This document shows, in pieces, positions 54,997 to 63,913 of a DNA stretch of 64,000 nt (within the stretch, counting starts at the first letter, position 1; each line of letters opens with the position of its first letter). The DNA is taken from contig NZ_JADEWL010000006.1 in NCBI RefSeq assembly GCF_015207665.1, forward strand, positions 52,364 to 116,363. Reading direction: 5' to 3'. The notes below the pieces were generated by a model that saw only the letters and a program-made list of their open reading frames with translations, was not told the DNA's origin and ran no database searches. Position numbers and translations under genes: made by a program. This stretch comes from Plectonema cf. radiosum LEGE 06105. GTDB taxonomy: Bacteria > Cyanobacteriota > Cyanobacteriia > Cyanobacteriales > Nostocaceae.

Positions 54997-55203
54997 TTAA
55001 CTGTTTACTCTTTTCGCTTCGACGGTTTTAGGCAATTCTTGAGCATCAGGAAAATCAGAAAATTCTAATTCCCAACCGTTTGCTAAAGTCAAAATTTGAC
55101 CAGATTCCCCCGATGCTTGTTTAACAACTTCTTCTTCTAAATCTTTTTTGGGAACATATACGACTAAAGTACCAGCACCGTTTTTACGTAACATTACTTT
55201 CAT
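54997..55203 (-). CDS. nifT: Nitrogen fixation protein NifT
   Basis: A 68-residue NifT/FixU protein: MKVMLRKNGAGTLVVYVPKK, EEEVVKQASGESGQILTLANGWEL in two pieces, and a C-terminal basic tail. NifT is of unknown function but always clusters with nif genes. Its ATG shares one base with the nifZ stop (TAATG), so the two are translationally coupled. Confidence 0.95.
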   Translation of the reverse strand: MKVMLRKNGAGTLVVYVPKKDLEEEVVKQASGESGQILTLANGWELEFSDFPDAQELPKTVEAKRVNS

Positions 55204-55478
55204 TATTGTTCAACTCTTTCTATAAGTTCTAATTCTTCTTTTCGACAACCAACTACAATATCTTTGTCCATAAAACGGATGGCATAAATATAAGCTCTTT
55301 GTAAATATGTGCCTATACTTATGACATAACCAACTTCTCCGGGATGAATTAAAATTTCTCCTAATTTTTTCCCGGGATAAGTACCGTCGTTTTTAATTGG
55401 GTTAAGAATTTTGACTTTATCACTAAGTTCAAAAACTGGTGGTAAATCAAGTTCTAATTCTTCTTCATCTGAGTGCAT
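55203..55478 (-). CDS. nifZ: Nitrogen fixation protein NifZ
   Basis: A 91-residue NifZ: acidic N terminus (MHSDEEELELDLPPVFEL), then VKILNPIKNDGTYPGKKLGE and ILIHPGEVGYVISIGTYLQR, an SH3-like fold found in NifZ. It helps mature the MoFe protein P-cluster. It overlaps nifV by 14 bases and nifT by 1 base, so nifV-nifZ-nifT is one operon. Confidence 0.95.
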   Translation of the reverse strand: MHSDEEELELDLPPVFELSDKVKILNPIKNDGTYPGKKLGEILIHPGEVGYVISIGTYLQRAYIYAIRFMDKDIVVGCRKEELELIERVEQ

Positions 55479-56604
55479 GGGAATATCTACCCTGTTGTAC
55501 TAAATCCAATACTTCTTGAGTGGTGAGACTGCGTTTTTTCTCCACCGACGCTTTTCGTACTGCTTCTAAAACAGACTTTGTTTCCTCTGCATTAAGATTA
55601 ATACCGTTTTCTTCTAACACTTGAGATAATAAGTGTCTCCCTGAATGTTTTCCTACTACTAAGCGTCTTTCCCAACCGACTTCTTCAGGGCTGAATGGTT
55701 CATAAGTCATCGGATTTTGCAGTACGCTATGAGCATGGATACCAGATTCATGAGCAAAGGTATTTTCACCGACAATTGCTTTCCAAGGTGGTACATTACA
55801 ACGAGATGCGGCTGCTACCAATCGAGATAAATCGAGCAATTTTGGAGTATCGATACCTATATCCAAGTTGTAAATGCGTTTCAAAGCCATGACGACTTCT
55901 TCTAAAGCTGCATTTCCTGCCCTTTCACCTAAACCATTTACTGTTGTGTTCGCAGTTAAACACCCTGCTTCGATACCAGCAAGAGCGTTAGCTGTCGCTA
56001 AACCAAAATCATTATGAGTGTGGATTTCTACGGGAATTGCTAAGGCTTCGACTATTTTCCTTACTCGATGATAAGTCGCAAAAGGATCGAGTACTCCTAC
56101 CGTATCGCAAAACCGGAACCGAGAAGCACCCAATTCTTGAGCGTATAGAGCCACATCCAACAAGAAATTTTTATCGGCTCTTGAAGCATCTTCTCCACCA
56201 ACAGCAACCCACAATCCATTATCTAGAGCAAAGTTGATACTGTCTCTAAGTTGTTGTAAAGTGATACGCCATTGTCCCTGGAATTTAGTGCTAATTTGTA
56301 CCCCTGAAACAGGAATGCAAATATGTACCCGCTTTAATCCACAAGCCATAGAAGCCTGTATATCCGAGATTACAGCCCGATTCCAACCCAAGAGTTTCGC
56401 TCGCAAATCCAAGTTAGCAATTGCTTGTATCGCACGAGTTTCTTCTTCACCCATCGCTGGAATACCGACTTCTATTTCATGTACTCCAACATCATCAAGA
56501 AACTTCGCGATCGCAACTTTTTCTTGTAAGTTGAAAGCAACACCCGCAGCTTGTTCACCATCGCGCAGTGTTGTGTCATTAATTAAGACAGGTGGTTGAT
56601 TCAT
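55465..56604 (-). CDS. nifV: Homocitrate synthase NifV
   Basis: NifV condenses acetyl-CoA and 2-oxoglutarate to homocitrate, the organic ligand of FeMo-co. The preferred start is ATG 56604 (MNQPPVLINDTTLRDGEQAA), with GAGG 11 bases upstream, giving 379 residues; an in-frame ATG at 56643 would add 13. The DTTLRDGEQ motif of alpha-IPM/homocitrate synthases (TIM barrel), IPVEIHTHNDFGLATANALA, and NTTVNGLGERAGNA are all present. First gene of nifVZT. Confidence 0.96.
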   Translation of the reverse strand: MNQPPVLINDTTLRDGEQAAGVAFNLQEKVAIAKFLDDVGVHEIEVGIPAMGEEETRAIQAIANLDLRAKLLGWNRAVISDIQASMACGLKRVHICIPVSGVQISTKFQGQWRITLQQLRDSINFALDNGLWVAVGGEDASRADKNFLLDVALYAQELGASRFRFCDTVGVLDPFATYHRVRKIVEALAIPVEIHTHNDFGLATANALAGIEAGCLTANTTVNGLGERAGNAALEEVVMALKRIYNLDIGIDTPKLLDLSRLVAAASRCNVPPWKAIVGENTFAHESGIHAHSVLQNPMTYEPFSPEEVGWERRLVVGKHSGRHLLSQVLEENGINLNAEETKSVLEAVRKASVEKKRSLTTQEVLDLVQQGRYSHALR

Positions 56605-56834
56605 CTCCAAAAGTACCTCTATGGGATTGTTGTTAACACCCATGATGGGGATTATGGCTTTAACTTTGAGTAAATATTAGTAAACACTAATAACAAGGCA
56701 TGAATCGTTTTTGGTAAATTATCAATTATGAAAGAGTATGATTAACTTTTTCATAACGACCTATTCATCCTTAATTATTCTTACTCAAGAAATAAAATAT
56801 TTCTGTATGAGAAAGAACTAGATTTTGGTATTAA

Positions 56835-56954
56835 TTAATATTTTTCTTCATCAGGAATATCCGGCATTTCTTTAAGTAGCATATAGCTCATGCAAGTTTT
56901 CGCTAATGTCGAAAAAATTAATAGACTAATTCCAGTAATTAAGGTATAAAACAT
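56835..56954 (-). CDS. Small single-helix membrane protein (39 residues)
   Basis: From ATG 56954: MFYTLITGISLLIFSTLAKT to the end MPDIPDEEKY, one hydrophobic helix (about 3-18) and an acidic tail. No family recognised. It follows the DUF2949 gene on the same strand and has no clear ribosome site, so I hold it at moderate confidence. Confidence 0.45.
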   Translation of the reverse strand: MFYTLITGISLLIFSTLAKTCMSYMLLKEMPDIPDEEKY

Positions 56955-57004
56955 TTTTGATGATTGGGTAATAGGGAATTGGGAATGGGTAACTGTCAAC
57001 TGTT

Positions 57005-57205
57005 TTAAGATTGAGATTCTAACCAATCAAAAATTCTTTCTAATTGCTCTATATCAACTAAACCGTACTGCCAAAGTAGCATTGGCAATGGTCCTTTATC
57101 TAACCTGCTTTTTCGCACTGCTACAGAAATATCACAACTAGTAAGTAAAAGCTCCTTTTTTAAAAACTTGATAAATTCTCTATCGCTGTAAGGTGTTAGC
57201 ATCAT
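57005..57205 (-). CDS. DUF2949 family protein
   Basis: A 66-residue protein of the cyanobacterial DUF2949 family: FIKFLKKELLLTSCDISVAV, then GPLPMLLWQYGLVDIEQLER, ending IFDWLESQ. It appears to be a small helical soluble protein. Function unknown. It has an ATGATG start, and either Met can serve. Confidence 0.85.
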   Translation of the reverse strand: MMLTPYSDREFIKFLKKELLLTSCDISVAVRKSRLDKGPLPMLLWQYGLVDIEQLERIFDWLESQS

Positions 57206-57388
57206 CTAAAAAGAAACCTCTTTTATAAAGAGAAGAAACAGGGCTTAATTTAACTGATAATTTTTATAGTAAATGGAAGCCTTGTTACCTACCTTTTATA
57301 TCTCAGGAAACCTTAATAGATAAACTTTTATTTTCCTAGATTGTTTCTATATAATTAAAGACTGAGAAACTAAGTAGGTACAAAGTTT

Positions 57389-57631
57389 TCAAAGTTGCCA
57401 ACATCTTTCCAACCAATCAATTAATGACAATCGAGATGCGGTAAATTGAATTACAGTAGAGCGAAGCAAAATTGCCGCCATCGTGTTATTTATTTGTACC
57501 TGTAAAGAACCATCTGACAAACAAGAACAAGGAATGTTCAACTCTTGTAAGCGGTGGTAGATTTGCCAGCGTTGGGAGTGTGGAATCTGCACAATTTGAT
57601 GCAGAACATTAGAACTTGATGGTAGTAACAT
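57389..57631 (-). CDS. Conserved small hypothetical protein
   Basis: An 80-residue protein: MLLPSSSNVLHQIVQIPHSQ, RWQIYHRLQELNIPCSCLSD, then VIQFTASRLSLIDWLERCWQL. It has the look of small proteins near nif genes in Nostocales, but I cannot name it. It runs in the same direction as DUF2949, with a 183-base gap. Confidence 0.6.
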   Translation of the reverse strand: MLLPSSSNVLHQIVQIPHSQRWQIYHRLQELNIPCSCLSDGSLQVQINNTMAAILLRSTVIQFTASRLSLIDWLERCWQL

Positions 57632-58342
57632 TATTAGCGTTTCTTAGTGAAAAGTTCCTTTTCTTATATTTTGCACTTTACGCATAATTAACTACAGAAT
57701 AAAAAATATAAATAAAAATATAACTAACGTAAAACTGTAAATATTTTTAGTCGATTTTAATGGGGTTTGCAACCCCCGGCGGGTAAGAAGGAAGTCAAAC
57801 AATTAGTAATTATGTCGATGAGAGGTTTCTACAGTGCAAGATATAAATTTTGGAATGCATTAAACCAATCAGCAATTAACCTCATTCACCGATGGTAAAT
57901 TGTTAATTACAATCTGCTTTTTCTGCTTATATCAGATGGTATTATCAATACTTGTTTTGTGACTATCAATTGGATTTATTTAATTTTATTAAATTTGTAC
58001 TCACTAATCTTTTATCTTTATAATGACTCGGTTTCGTTTTTTCTTTGGGGTATGGGGACTAGTATTTATGGTAAATGGTTCTAGTATTTTACAGGTCAAG
58101 GTTCAATTATTAATGTACTCGGTGTTAAAATTTTGTGTAGCAATAATTTGAGGCAATTTTACCCAGAAAAATGTGAATTAAAAAACAACATCAAACTGTA
58201 CTCAAAAACTTAGATAATCAAGTTAATATAATACATTTTTGTATATGTAGTTACTAGTTATCTTAGGTAAAAATAATCAGTTACACTTAGATTCTATTGG
58301 CTTAACTCTAACAATGAGAGAAATTTACGAGGATGTAATCAA
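57632..58342. other. Long AT-rich intergenic region
   Basis: About 700 bases. I see AT-rich DNA with a GC-rich GCAACCCCCGGCGGGTAAG patch near 57769 and no convincing gene or RNA. The following MITE begins at 58343. Confidence 0.4.
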
Positions 58343-58432
58343 TAGACATTTCCGGAAATTAAATATCCTTCAATCAAACCCTTGTAGAGACACAAGGATT
58401 CGCGTCTCTACATTCTTTTTCGGAAATGTCTA
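58343..58432. mobile_element. Miniature inverted-repeat element, copy 2
   Basis: A 90-bp element with 12-bp terminal inverted repeats TAGACATTTCCG and CGGAAATGTCTA, flanked by TA. The central 58384-58411 is an imperfect palindrome GTAGAGAC...GTCTCTAC. It is related to the element at 6494-6585 in the opposite orientation. The end and target preference fit IS630/Tc1-type transposition. It lies just after the oxidoreductase stop codon. Confidence 0.7.
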
Positions 58433-58442
58433 ATGTTTAAAA

Positions 58443-59384
58443 TTAGGAACAATTTATCGCAATTTTACCTTTAGCTCGTTCACTTTCACTATAAAGATGA
58501 GCCGCTGCTAATTCTTGTAAAGGATAGGTGCAGTCAATAACCACTCGCAATTTACCCGTTTCAATCAACTCGTTGAGGTAAAGTAAATCAGCTGTGTTGG
58601 GTTGAGCGAGGATAAATTTAGCTTTTTGATTTCCAAATAAACTTGTGAATGCGATCGCCATTATATTTTGTAGATTCGGTAGAGTTGTAACATAAACTCC
58701 CTTAGATTTGAGAACTTTTTTACAATTATCAAATGTTTGCTTACCAACTGCATCCAGAATAATATCGTATTGCGTTTGATTTTGAGTAAAATCTTGTTGT
58801 GTATAGTCAATCAGAAAATCTGCCCCAAGGGACTTGACAAAATCTAGATTTTTAGCACTACAAATTCCTGTAACTTCTGTTCCTAAAGCTTTGGCAATTT
58901 GGACTGCAAAAATGCCTACTCCACCGGAAGCACCATTAATAAGTACACTTTGTCCTGACTGAATATTGGCTTTGTCTCGCAGTGATTGTAAAGCCGTGAG
59001 GGCTGCGACGGGTAAAGCTGCTGCTTCCTCAAAGCTGATATTTTTGGGTTTTACAGCAGCAACATTTTGCGGTACGGCTGCTAATTGAGCATAAGCACCA
59101 CCGGGTACACCAAGGGAGCCATAAATTTCATCTCCCACTCGGAAATTAGATACTTGAGAACCGACTTCTAAAACAACTCCCGCTAAATCAAATCCCAGAA
59201 TCATCGGAAACTTATTTCCTGTGATGATTTTCAACATTCCTTTACGAATCTTCCAATCAACCGGATTCACTGCCGCAGCATGAACTTTTACTAATAGTTC
59301 CCCAGGCTTGATTTTTGGTGCTTCCACCTCTTCATAGCGCAAAACATCAGCACTACCGTACTCCCGAATCACCATTGCTTTCAT
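58443..59384 (-). CDS. Zinc-independent alcohol dehydrogenase / quinone oxidoreductase family protein
   Basis: From the preferred ATG 59384 (MKAMVIREYGSADVLRYEEV) the protein has 313 residues; the upstream ATG at 59405 adds 7. It is a medium-chain reductase with EYGSADVLRYEEV, AAVNPVDWKIRKG, and the NADP-binding VLINGASGGVGIFAVQIAKALG (GxxGxxG, in two pieces). Zinc ligands of alcohol dehydrogenase are absent, so it should be an NADPH-dependent quinone/enone reductase. The substrate is unknown. Confidence 0.92.
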   Translation of the reverse strand: MKAMVIREYGSADVLRYEEVEAPKIKPGELLVKVHAAAVNPVDWKIRKGMLKIITGNKFPMILGFDLAGVVLEVGSQVSNFRVGDEIYGSLGVPGGAYAQLAAVPQNVAAVKPKNISFEEAAALPVAALTALQSLRDKANIQSGQSVLINGASGGVGIFAVQIAKALGTEVTGICSAKNLDFVKSLGADFLIDYTQQDFTQNQTQYDIILDAVGKQTFDNCKKVLKSKGVYVTTLPNLQNIMAIAFTSLFGNQKAKFILAQPNTADLLYLNELIETGKLRVVIDCTYPLQELAAAHLYSESERAKGKIAINCS

Positions 59385-60127
59385 GATGTTTATCCTCGCA
59401 CCCAAGTGGTTTATCTATAGTTTGACACGTCTGCTGCTTTGTCTGATGGGTTATCGGAATTATATACTTTTGAACGCAAAGGTATGCGCTGAGGGACGCT
59501 GAGTTTTTACTGGCAACGATAAAGATATTAGTGCAAACCTCTTTTATCAGTTGTAAATATTTTTTAACCGAGCAATTGCAATCAGAACCAGACTATGGGA
59601 ATATAAGAACAAGGTGATACTTATAGCTAATTATTTTCATTAAGTCCAGGAGGAAAATCAACCTTAATTCCTTGTTTGTCTTGGTTTTTAGCCTTGCTCC
59701 CGAATGTGTGTAAAGCAAAAATTAAGAAAAGCTTATTTGCGTTTTCTGTGCAAAAAAAAAGTGATATGTTAGTTACACAATTGGATATTGCGATCGGCTG
59801 CACGGCTGCGCCGAACGCCATGGTTGATTTTTCAGTCTTTATATAAAGTGAGGGTTTCGAGTGCAGTGTAATGGTTTGTATTCCTCGCTAAAAAAGCGCC
59901 GAAACTCTTTGCAAGACTTGTGTTTAGCCGAGTGCAGCAATGCAAGTACCTCGTTACATAAATACTAGCCCCCCAGTGGAATAATACTAGTACTCCCACC
60001 CGGAATTTTTTTTTCAAAACTTCATAACCCTCTCACAGTCGAGCTTCTAAGTTTTGAGTGCAAAATTAATAAACCTAATAAATCTTAGCTGAAAGGATTT
60101 CAAACAGAACGAAAAAGCCACTGATAT
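59385..60127. other. Long intergenic region upstream of the nifB leader
   Basis: About 740 bases with no convincing gene. A GCGATCGGCTGCACGGCTGC patch near 59790 resembles small dispersed HIP-type repeats. Several short minus-strand frames here have no family look. Confidence 0.4.
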
Positions 60128-60427
60128 AACTTAGACATCGCCAAACACCTTCGCCGGTCAAATAAACCTTCGACACGGTTGGTGAGTGGAGGGATAGATA
60201 GCACCATGCCCTGTAAAATAGAAGTCGCGGCGGTAAAAGCTTGAAAAAGGTAGACTCTCGGTCATCTCAAGCGTTGACACACACCAGCCGAGAAGCTGGG
60301 ATTCCACCCCCCGATTAACCCAGTTTTTCGGGTAAAGCCCAAACCAGTCGCGACTTCGATTCTTGGGTAAAAGCAGCCGCGATGGCATCTCCCACTTGGC
60401 ATAATGTCCAGTGACAGAACGCAAAAA
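60128..60427 (+). promoter_or_regulatory. GC-rich, structured leader upstream of nifB
   Basis: The 300 bases before nifB are GC-rich in an AT-rich setting and can pair: GCTTGA (60238-60243) with TCAAGC (60267-60272), CGCGGC (60226-60231) with GCCGCG (60376-60381), and CTGGG (60296-60300) with CCCAG (60319-60323) followed by TTTTT. This may be a regulatory leader, attenuator or small RNA gene. I cannot locate the nifB promoter or a clear NtcA site. The last hairpin is weak as a terminator. Confidence 0.45.
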
Positions 60428-61885
60428 ATGACATCACCGACTACTTCAACAGGAATCTTCACCCCTTCCGAGAGCGAACCTACAACTACACCCGCGAAAG
60501 CTAAAAAAGGTGGTTGTGGAAGTGGCTGCGACGACAAGAGCAGTACAAAAATAGAAATCGATGAAAGAACCAAAGAGCGGATTGCTAAACATCCGTGTTA
60601 CAGCGAAGAAGCTCATCACCACTATGCAAGGATGCACGTTGCCGTTGCTCCTGCTTGCAACATTCAATGCAACTACTGTAACCGCAAATACGATTGTGCT
60701 AACGAAAGTCGTCCCGGAGTAGTTAGCGAATTACTCACGCCAGAGGAAGCAGCACAAAAAGTTCTCATCGTTGCAGGTAAAATTCCTCAGATGACAGTGT
60801 TGGGAATCGCAGGACCCGGCGACCCCTTAGCTAACCCAGAAAAGACTTTCCGCACCTTTGAGTTAATTAATTCCCAAGCACCAGACATTAAACTTTGTTT
60901 ATCAACAAATGGTTTGATGCTACCGGACTACGTAGACCGGATTAAGGAATTAAATGTTGACCATGTAACTATTACAATTAACATGGTTGACCCGGAAATC
61001 GGAGCCAAAATTTATCCTTGGGTTCACTATAAGCGCAAGCGTTACAGAGGAATTGAAGCAGCCAGAATTCTCCATGAAAGACAGATGGAAGGTTTAGAAA
61101 TGCTGCGAGAAGCAGATATTCTGTGCAAAGTCAACTCTGTATTGATTCCCGGAATTAATGACCATCACCTTCCAGAGGTAAATAAAGCTATCCGCGAACG
61201 AGGTGCATTTATTCACAATATTATGCCCTTGATTAGCGCTCCAGAACACGGTACTCACTTTGGATTAAACGGACAACGCGGTCCCACTTCCAAAGAATTG
61301 AAAGAAGTACAAGACAAATGTTCTGGTAACATGAAAATGATGCGTCATTGCCGTCAATGTCGTGCAGACGCAGTAGGATTATTAGGAGAAGACCGTTCTC
61401 AAGAATTTACTAAAGATAAATTCATGGAAATGGCTCCCGAATACAATTTAGAACAGCGTCAAGAAGTTCACAAAGGCATTGAAAAAGCTCAAGAAGAACT
61501 TGAAGCGGCTAAACAAGAACTTGAGGTCTTCGACTTAGAACTTACCGGCGAAAAGATGCTTTTAGCGGTAGCAACTAAAGGTGGTGGGTTAGTTAACCAA
61601 CACTTTGGACACGCTAAAGAATTTCAAATTTATGAAGTAGATGGTAGAAAAGTTGAATTTATCGGACATCGTAAAGTAGACCATTTCTGCCAAGGCGGAT
61701 ACGGTGAAGAAGCAACTTTAGAAAATATTATCAAAGCACTTTCTGATTGCCAAGCAGTATTGGTTTCTAAAATTGGGGACTGTCCTAAAGAAGAACTGCA
61801 CAAAGCAGGAATACAAACTGTTGAAGCTTACGACGTAATTGATAAGGTTGCTTTAGAATTTTACAAGCAAGCAATTAGTCAATAG
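60428..61885 (+). CDS. nifB: Nitrogenase cofactor biosynthesis protein NifB
   Basis: NifB is the radical SAM enzyme that makes NifB-co, the 8Fe-9S-C precursor of FeMo-co. From ATG 60428 (MTSPTTSTG) it has 485 residues; an ATG at 60404 adds 8. Seen are the [20 protein letters not shown] lead, [14 protein letters not shown] (radical SAM CxxxCxxC with extra Cys), [19 protein letters not shown], and conserved Cys in [16 protein letters not shown]. The C-terminal NifX-like domain starts near [20 protein letters not shown]. It leads nifB-fdxN-nifS. Confidence 0.97.
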   Translation: MTSPTTSTGIFTPSESEPTTTPAKAKKGGCGSGCDDKSSTKIEIDERTKERIAKHPCYSEEAHHHYARMHVAVAPACNIQCNYCNRKYDCANESRPGVVSELLTPEEAAQKVLIVAGKIPQMTVLGIAGPGDPLANPEKTFRTFELINSQAPDIKLCLSTNGLMLPDYVDRIKELNVDHVTITINMVDPEIGAKIYPWVHYKRKRYRGIEAARILHERQMEGLEMLREADILCKVNSVLIPGINDHHLPEVNKAIRERGAFIHNIMPLISAPEHGTHFGLNGQRGPTSKELKEVQDKCSGNMKMMRHCRQCRADAVGLLGEDRSQEFTKDKFMEMAPEYNLEQRQEVHKGIEKAQEELEAAKQELEVFDLELTGEKMLLAVATKGGGLVNQHFGHAKEFQIYEVDGRKVEFIGHRKVDHFCQGGYGEEATLENIIKALSDCQAVLVSKIGDCPKEELHKAGIQTVEAYDVIDKVALEFYKQAISQ

Positions 61886-62107
61886 AGATTTTAGATTTTG
61901 GATAAAGCAATTTATATTGATTATTGAGGAAAACAAATCGTTCGTAGTGGGAGCAAGATCATATTTCTAAGGAGCAAGATGCTCCCACTGTACAAATCAA
62001 ATAGAAAGAATATAAATTAATCTCAAATCCAAAATCTCAAATCTAAAATCATTCCATTACCCAGTGCCATTACCTCAAACAAAGAACATAAATATAAGGT
62101 AGAAAAA

Positions 62108-62458
62108 ATGGCTTACAAAATTACTAACAACTGTATATCCTGCGATTTGTGTAAAACTGTCTGTCCTACTAACGCTATTAAAATAGTTGATGACCGTCCT
62201 TGGATAGACCCCGAACTGTGTAAAAATTGCGTTGATAGTATTTACTCAGTACCCCAATGTAAAGCAGGTTGTCCTACATTCGACGGCTGTATCAAAGTAA
62301 CATCTGATTATTGGGAAAACTGGTTTAATACTTACAAAAATCTCAAAAACCAAGTCACTAATAAAACAAATAAAACAGATTACTGGGAAAACTGGTTTAA
62401 CACTTATTCCCAAAAATACGCCGAGCAATTACAACAAAATTCACATCAAGCAGCATAA
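62108..62458 (+). CDS. fdxN: Ferredoxin FdxN, 2[4Fe-4S], with duplicated tail
   Basis: A 116-residue ferredoxin of the nif operon: CISCDLCKTVCPTNAIK is the first [4Fe-4S] cluster motif. The second has CKNCVDSIYSVPQCKAGC, with the spacing of this type, and PTFDGCIK. The C-terminal tail contains DYWENWFNTY twice (about 75 and 98). It supplies electrons to NifB. The gene is uninterrupted, unlike the Anabaena 7120 copy that carries the excisable fdxN element. It lies 222 bases after nifB. Confidence 0.95.
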   Translation: MAYKITNNCISCDLCKTVCPTNAIKIVDDRPWIDPELCKNCVDSIYSVPQCKAGCPTFDGCIKVTSDYWENWFNTYKNLKNQVTNKTNKTDYWENWFNTYSQKYAEQLQQNSHQAA

Positions 62459-62704
62459 GAAGTAGTGAGGAGTTAGGAGTGAGGAGTTAAGAATTAAAAG
62501 TTAGTACCACCGGAGTTGTTGTAGAGACGTAGCAGTGCTACGTCTGTACGGGAGTTAGTACCACCGGAGTTAGAAGTTAATAAGAATTATCTATTTCCTA
62601 TTTCCTATTCCCTATTCCCTACTCCCTACTCCCTATTCCCTATTAAAAATATCGTAAAAGAAACACCATTAATTCTGAAGTATTCAATAGAGAAATTAAA
62701 AGCA
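62459..62704. repeat. Intergenic repeat cluster between fdxN and nifS
   Basis: Short units such as GTTAGTACCACCGGAGTT (62500 and 62554 regions), a GTAGAGACGTAGCAGTGCTACGTC palindrome (quoted in part, 62521-62549), and TTCCCTATTCCCTACTCCC runs. The first unit also occurs near 20968. It appears to be repeat padding rather than genes. Confidence 0.6.
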
Positions 62705-63913
62705 ATGCAAAAAGACTGTATTTACTTAGATAATAATGCTACTACCAAGGTTGACCCGGAAGTTATAGAGGCAATGTTGCCTTACCTAAGCGACCATTAT
62801 GGCAATCCTTCTAGTATGCATACTTTTGGGGGACAAGTCGGTAAAGCGGTAAAACAAGCTAGAGAAAGCGTTGCAACCCTTCTTGGTGCCGAACCTTCAG
62901 AAATTGTGTTTAATAGTGGTGGAACGGAAGGAGATAACGCTGCTATTCGGGCTGCACTTCAAGCACAACCGGACAAAAAACACATTATTACTACCCAGGT
63001 AGAACATCCAGCGGTACTTAATCTTTGCAAACAACTACAAAAGCAGGGTTACAGAGTCACTTATCTTTCGGTAAATCGTCAGGGACAGTTGGATTTAGAG
63101 GAATTAGAAGCCGCACTCACTCACGAAACCGCTTTGGTAAGCGTGATGTACGCTAATAACGAAACTGGGGTGATATTCCCGGTAGAGGAAGTTGGTAAGC
63201 TAGCTAAGAAATATGACGCACTCTTTCATGTGGATGGAGTCCAAGCTGTAGGGAAAATCCCCGTTAACATGAAAAACAGCACCGTTGATATGTTAGCTCT
63301 CTCCGGTCATAAAATTCATGCTCCCAAAGGAATTGGTGCATTATACGTGCGACGTGGAGTTAGATTCCGTCCCTCAGTTATTGGTGGAGGACAAGAACGT
63401 GGAAGACGTGCGGGAACTGAAAATGTACCCGGAATTGTAGCTTTAGGTAAAGCTGCCGAACTCGAACTCCTACATTTAAAATCGGCAGGTGAAAAACAAA
63501 AAACTTTACGCGATCGCCTAGAAAAAGCTATAATAGAAAGAATAGGGGAATGTGAAATCAATGGTGGCGCAACGCAGAGATTACCAAACACCACGAATAT
63601 TGGTTTCAAATATATCGAAGGCGAAGCAATTTTACTATTACTCAATCAACACGGAATTTGTGCATCCAGCGGTTCCGCTTGTAGTTCCGGTTCCTTGGAA
63701 CCTTCCCACATTTTACGGTCAATGGGAATACCCTACACTATTTTACACGGTTCCATTCGCTTTAGTCTTTCTCGTTACAATACAGATGCCGATATTGATG
63801 CGGTTTTAGCTGTACTACCAGGAATTGTCAGCCGTTTACGCGAGCTTTCACCTTTCAAAAACGATGATGCAGCTTGGCTCAAAAACCAAGAACAAGCATT
63901 AGCCCAACATTAA
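62705..63913 (+). CDS. nifS: Cysteine desulfurase NifS
   Basis: NifS is the PLP enzyme that takes sulfur from cysteine to build nitrogenase iron-sulfur clusters. The 402-residue protein has YLDNNATTKVDPEVIEAMLP, NSGGTEGDNAAIRAAL, the PLP-lysine motif LSGHKIHAPKGIGALY, and the active-site loop CASSGSACSSGSLEPSH with the catalytic Cys. Complete and typical. It is the last gene of the operon here; nifU would follow beyond the window. Confidence 0.97.
   Translation: MQKDCIYLDNNATTKVDPEVIEAMLPYLSDHYGNPSSMHTFGGQVGKAVKQARESVATLLGAEPSEIVFNSGGTEGDNAAIRAALQAQPDKKHIITTQVEHPAVLNLCKQLQKQGYRVTYLSVNRQGQLDLEELEAALTHETALVSVMYANNETGVIFPVEEVGKLAKKYDALFHVDGVQAVGKIPVNMKNSTVDMLALSGHKIHAPKGIGALYVRRGVRFRPSVIGGGQERGRRAGTENVPGIVALGKAAELELLHLKSAGEKQKTLRDRLEKAIIERIGECEINGGATQRLPNTTNIGFKYIEGEAILLLLNQHGICASSGSACSSGSLEPSHILRSMGIPYTILHGSIRFSLSRYNTDADIDAVLAVLPGIVSRLRELSPFKNDDAAWLKNQEQALAQH

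Noticed and set aside
59627..59821. 64-codon minus-strand frame in the intergenic region before nifB
   Set aside because: Starts inside a GC-rich dispersed repeat (complement of GAACGCCAT) and has no family look.
59930..59960. GTACCTCGTTAC as a possible NtcA site upstream of nifB
   Set aside because: The spacing between GTA and TAC is 6, not 8, and no -10 box is placed correctly after it.
60158..60573. Two overlapping minus-strand frames at the nifB start
   Set aside because: They are antisense to the structured leader and to nifB codons; no family look.
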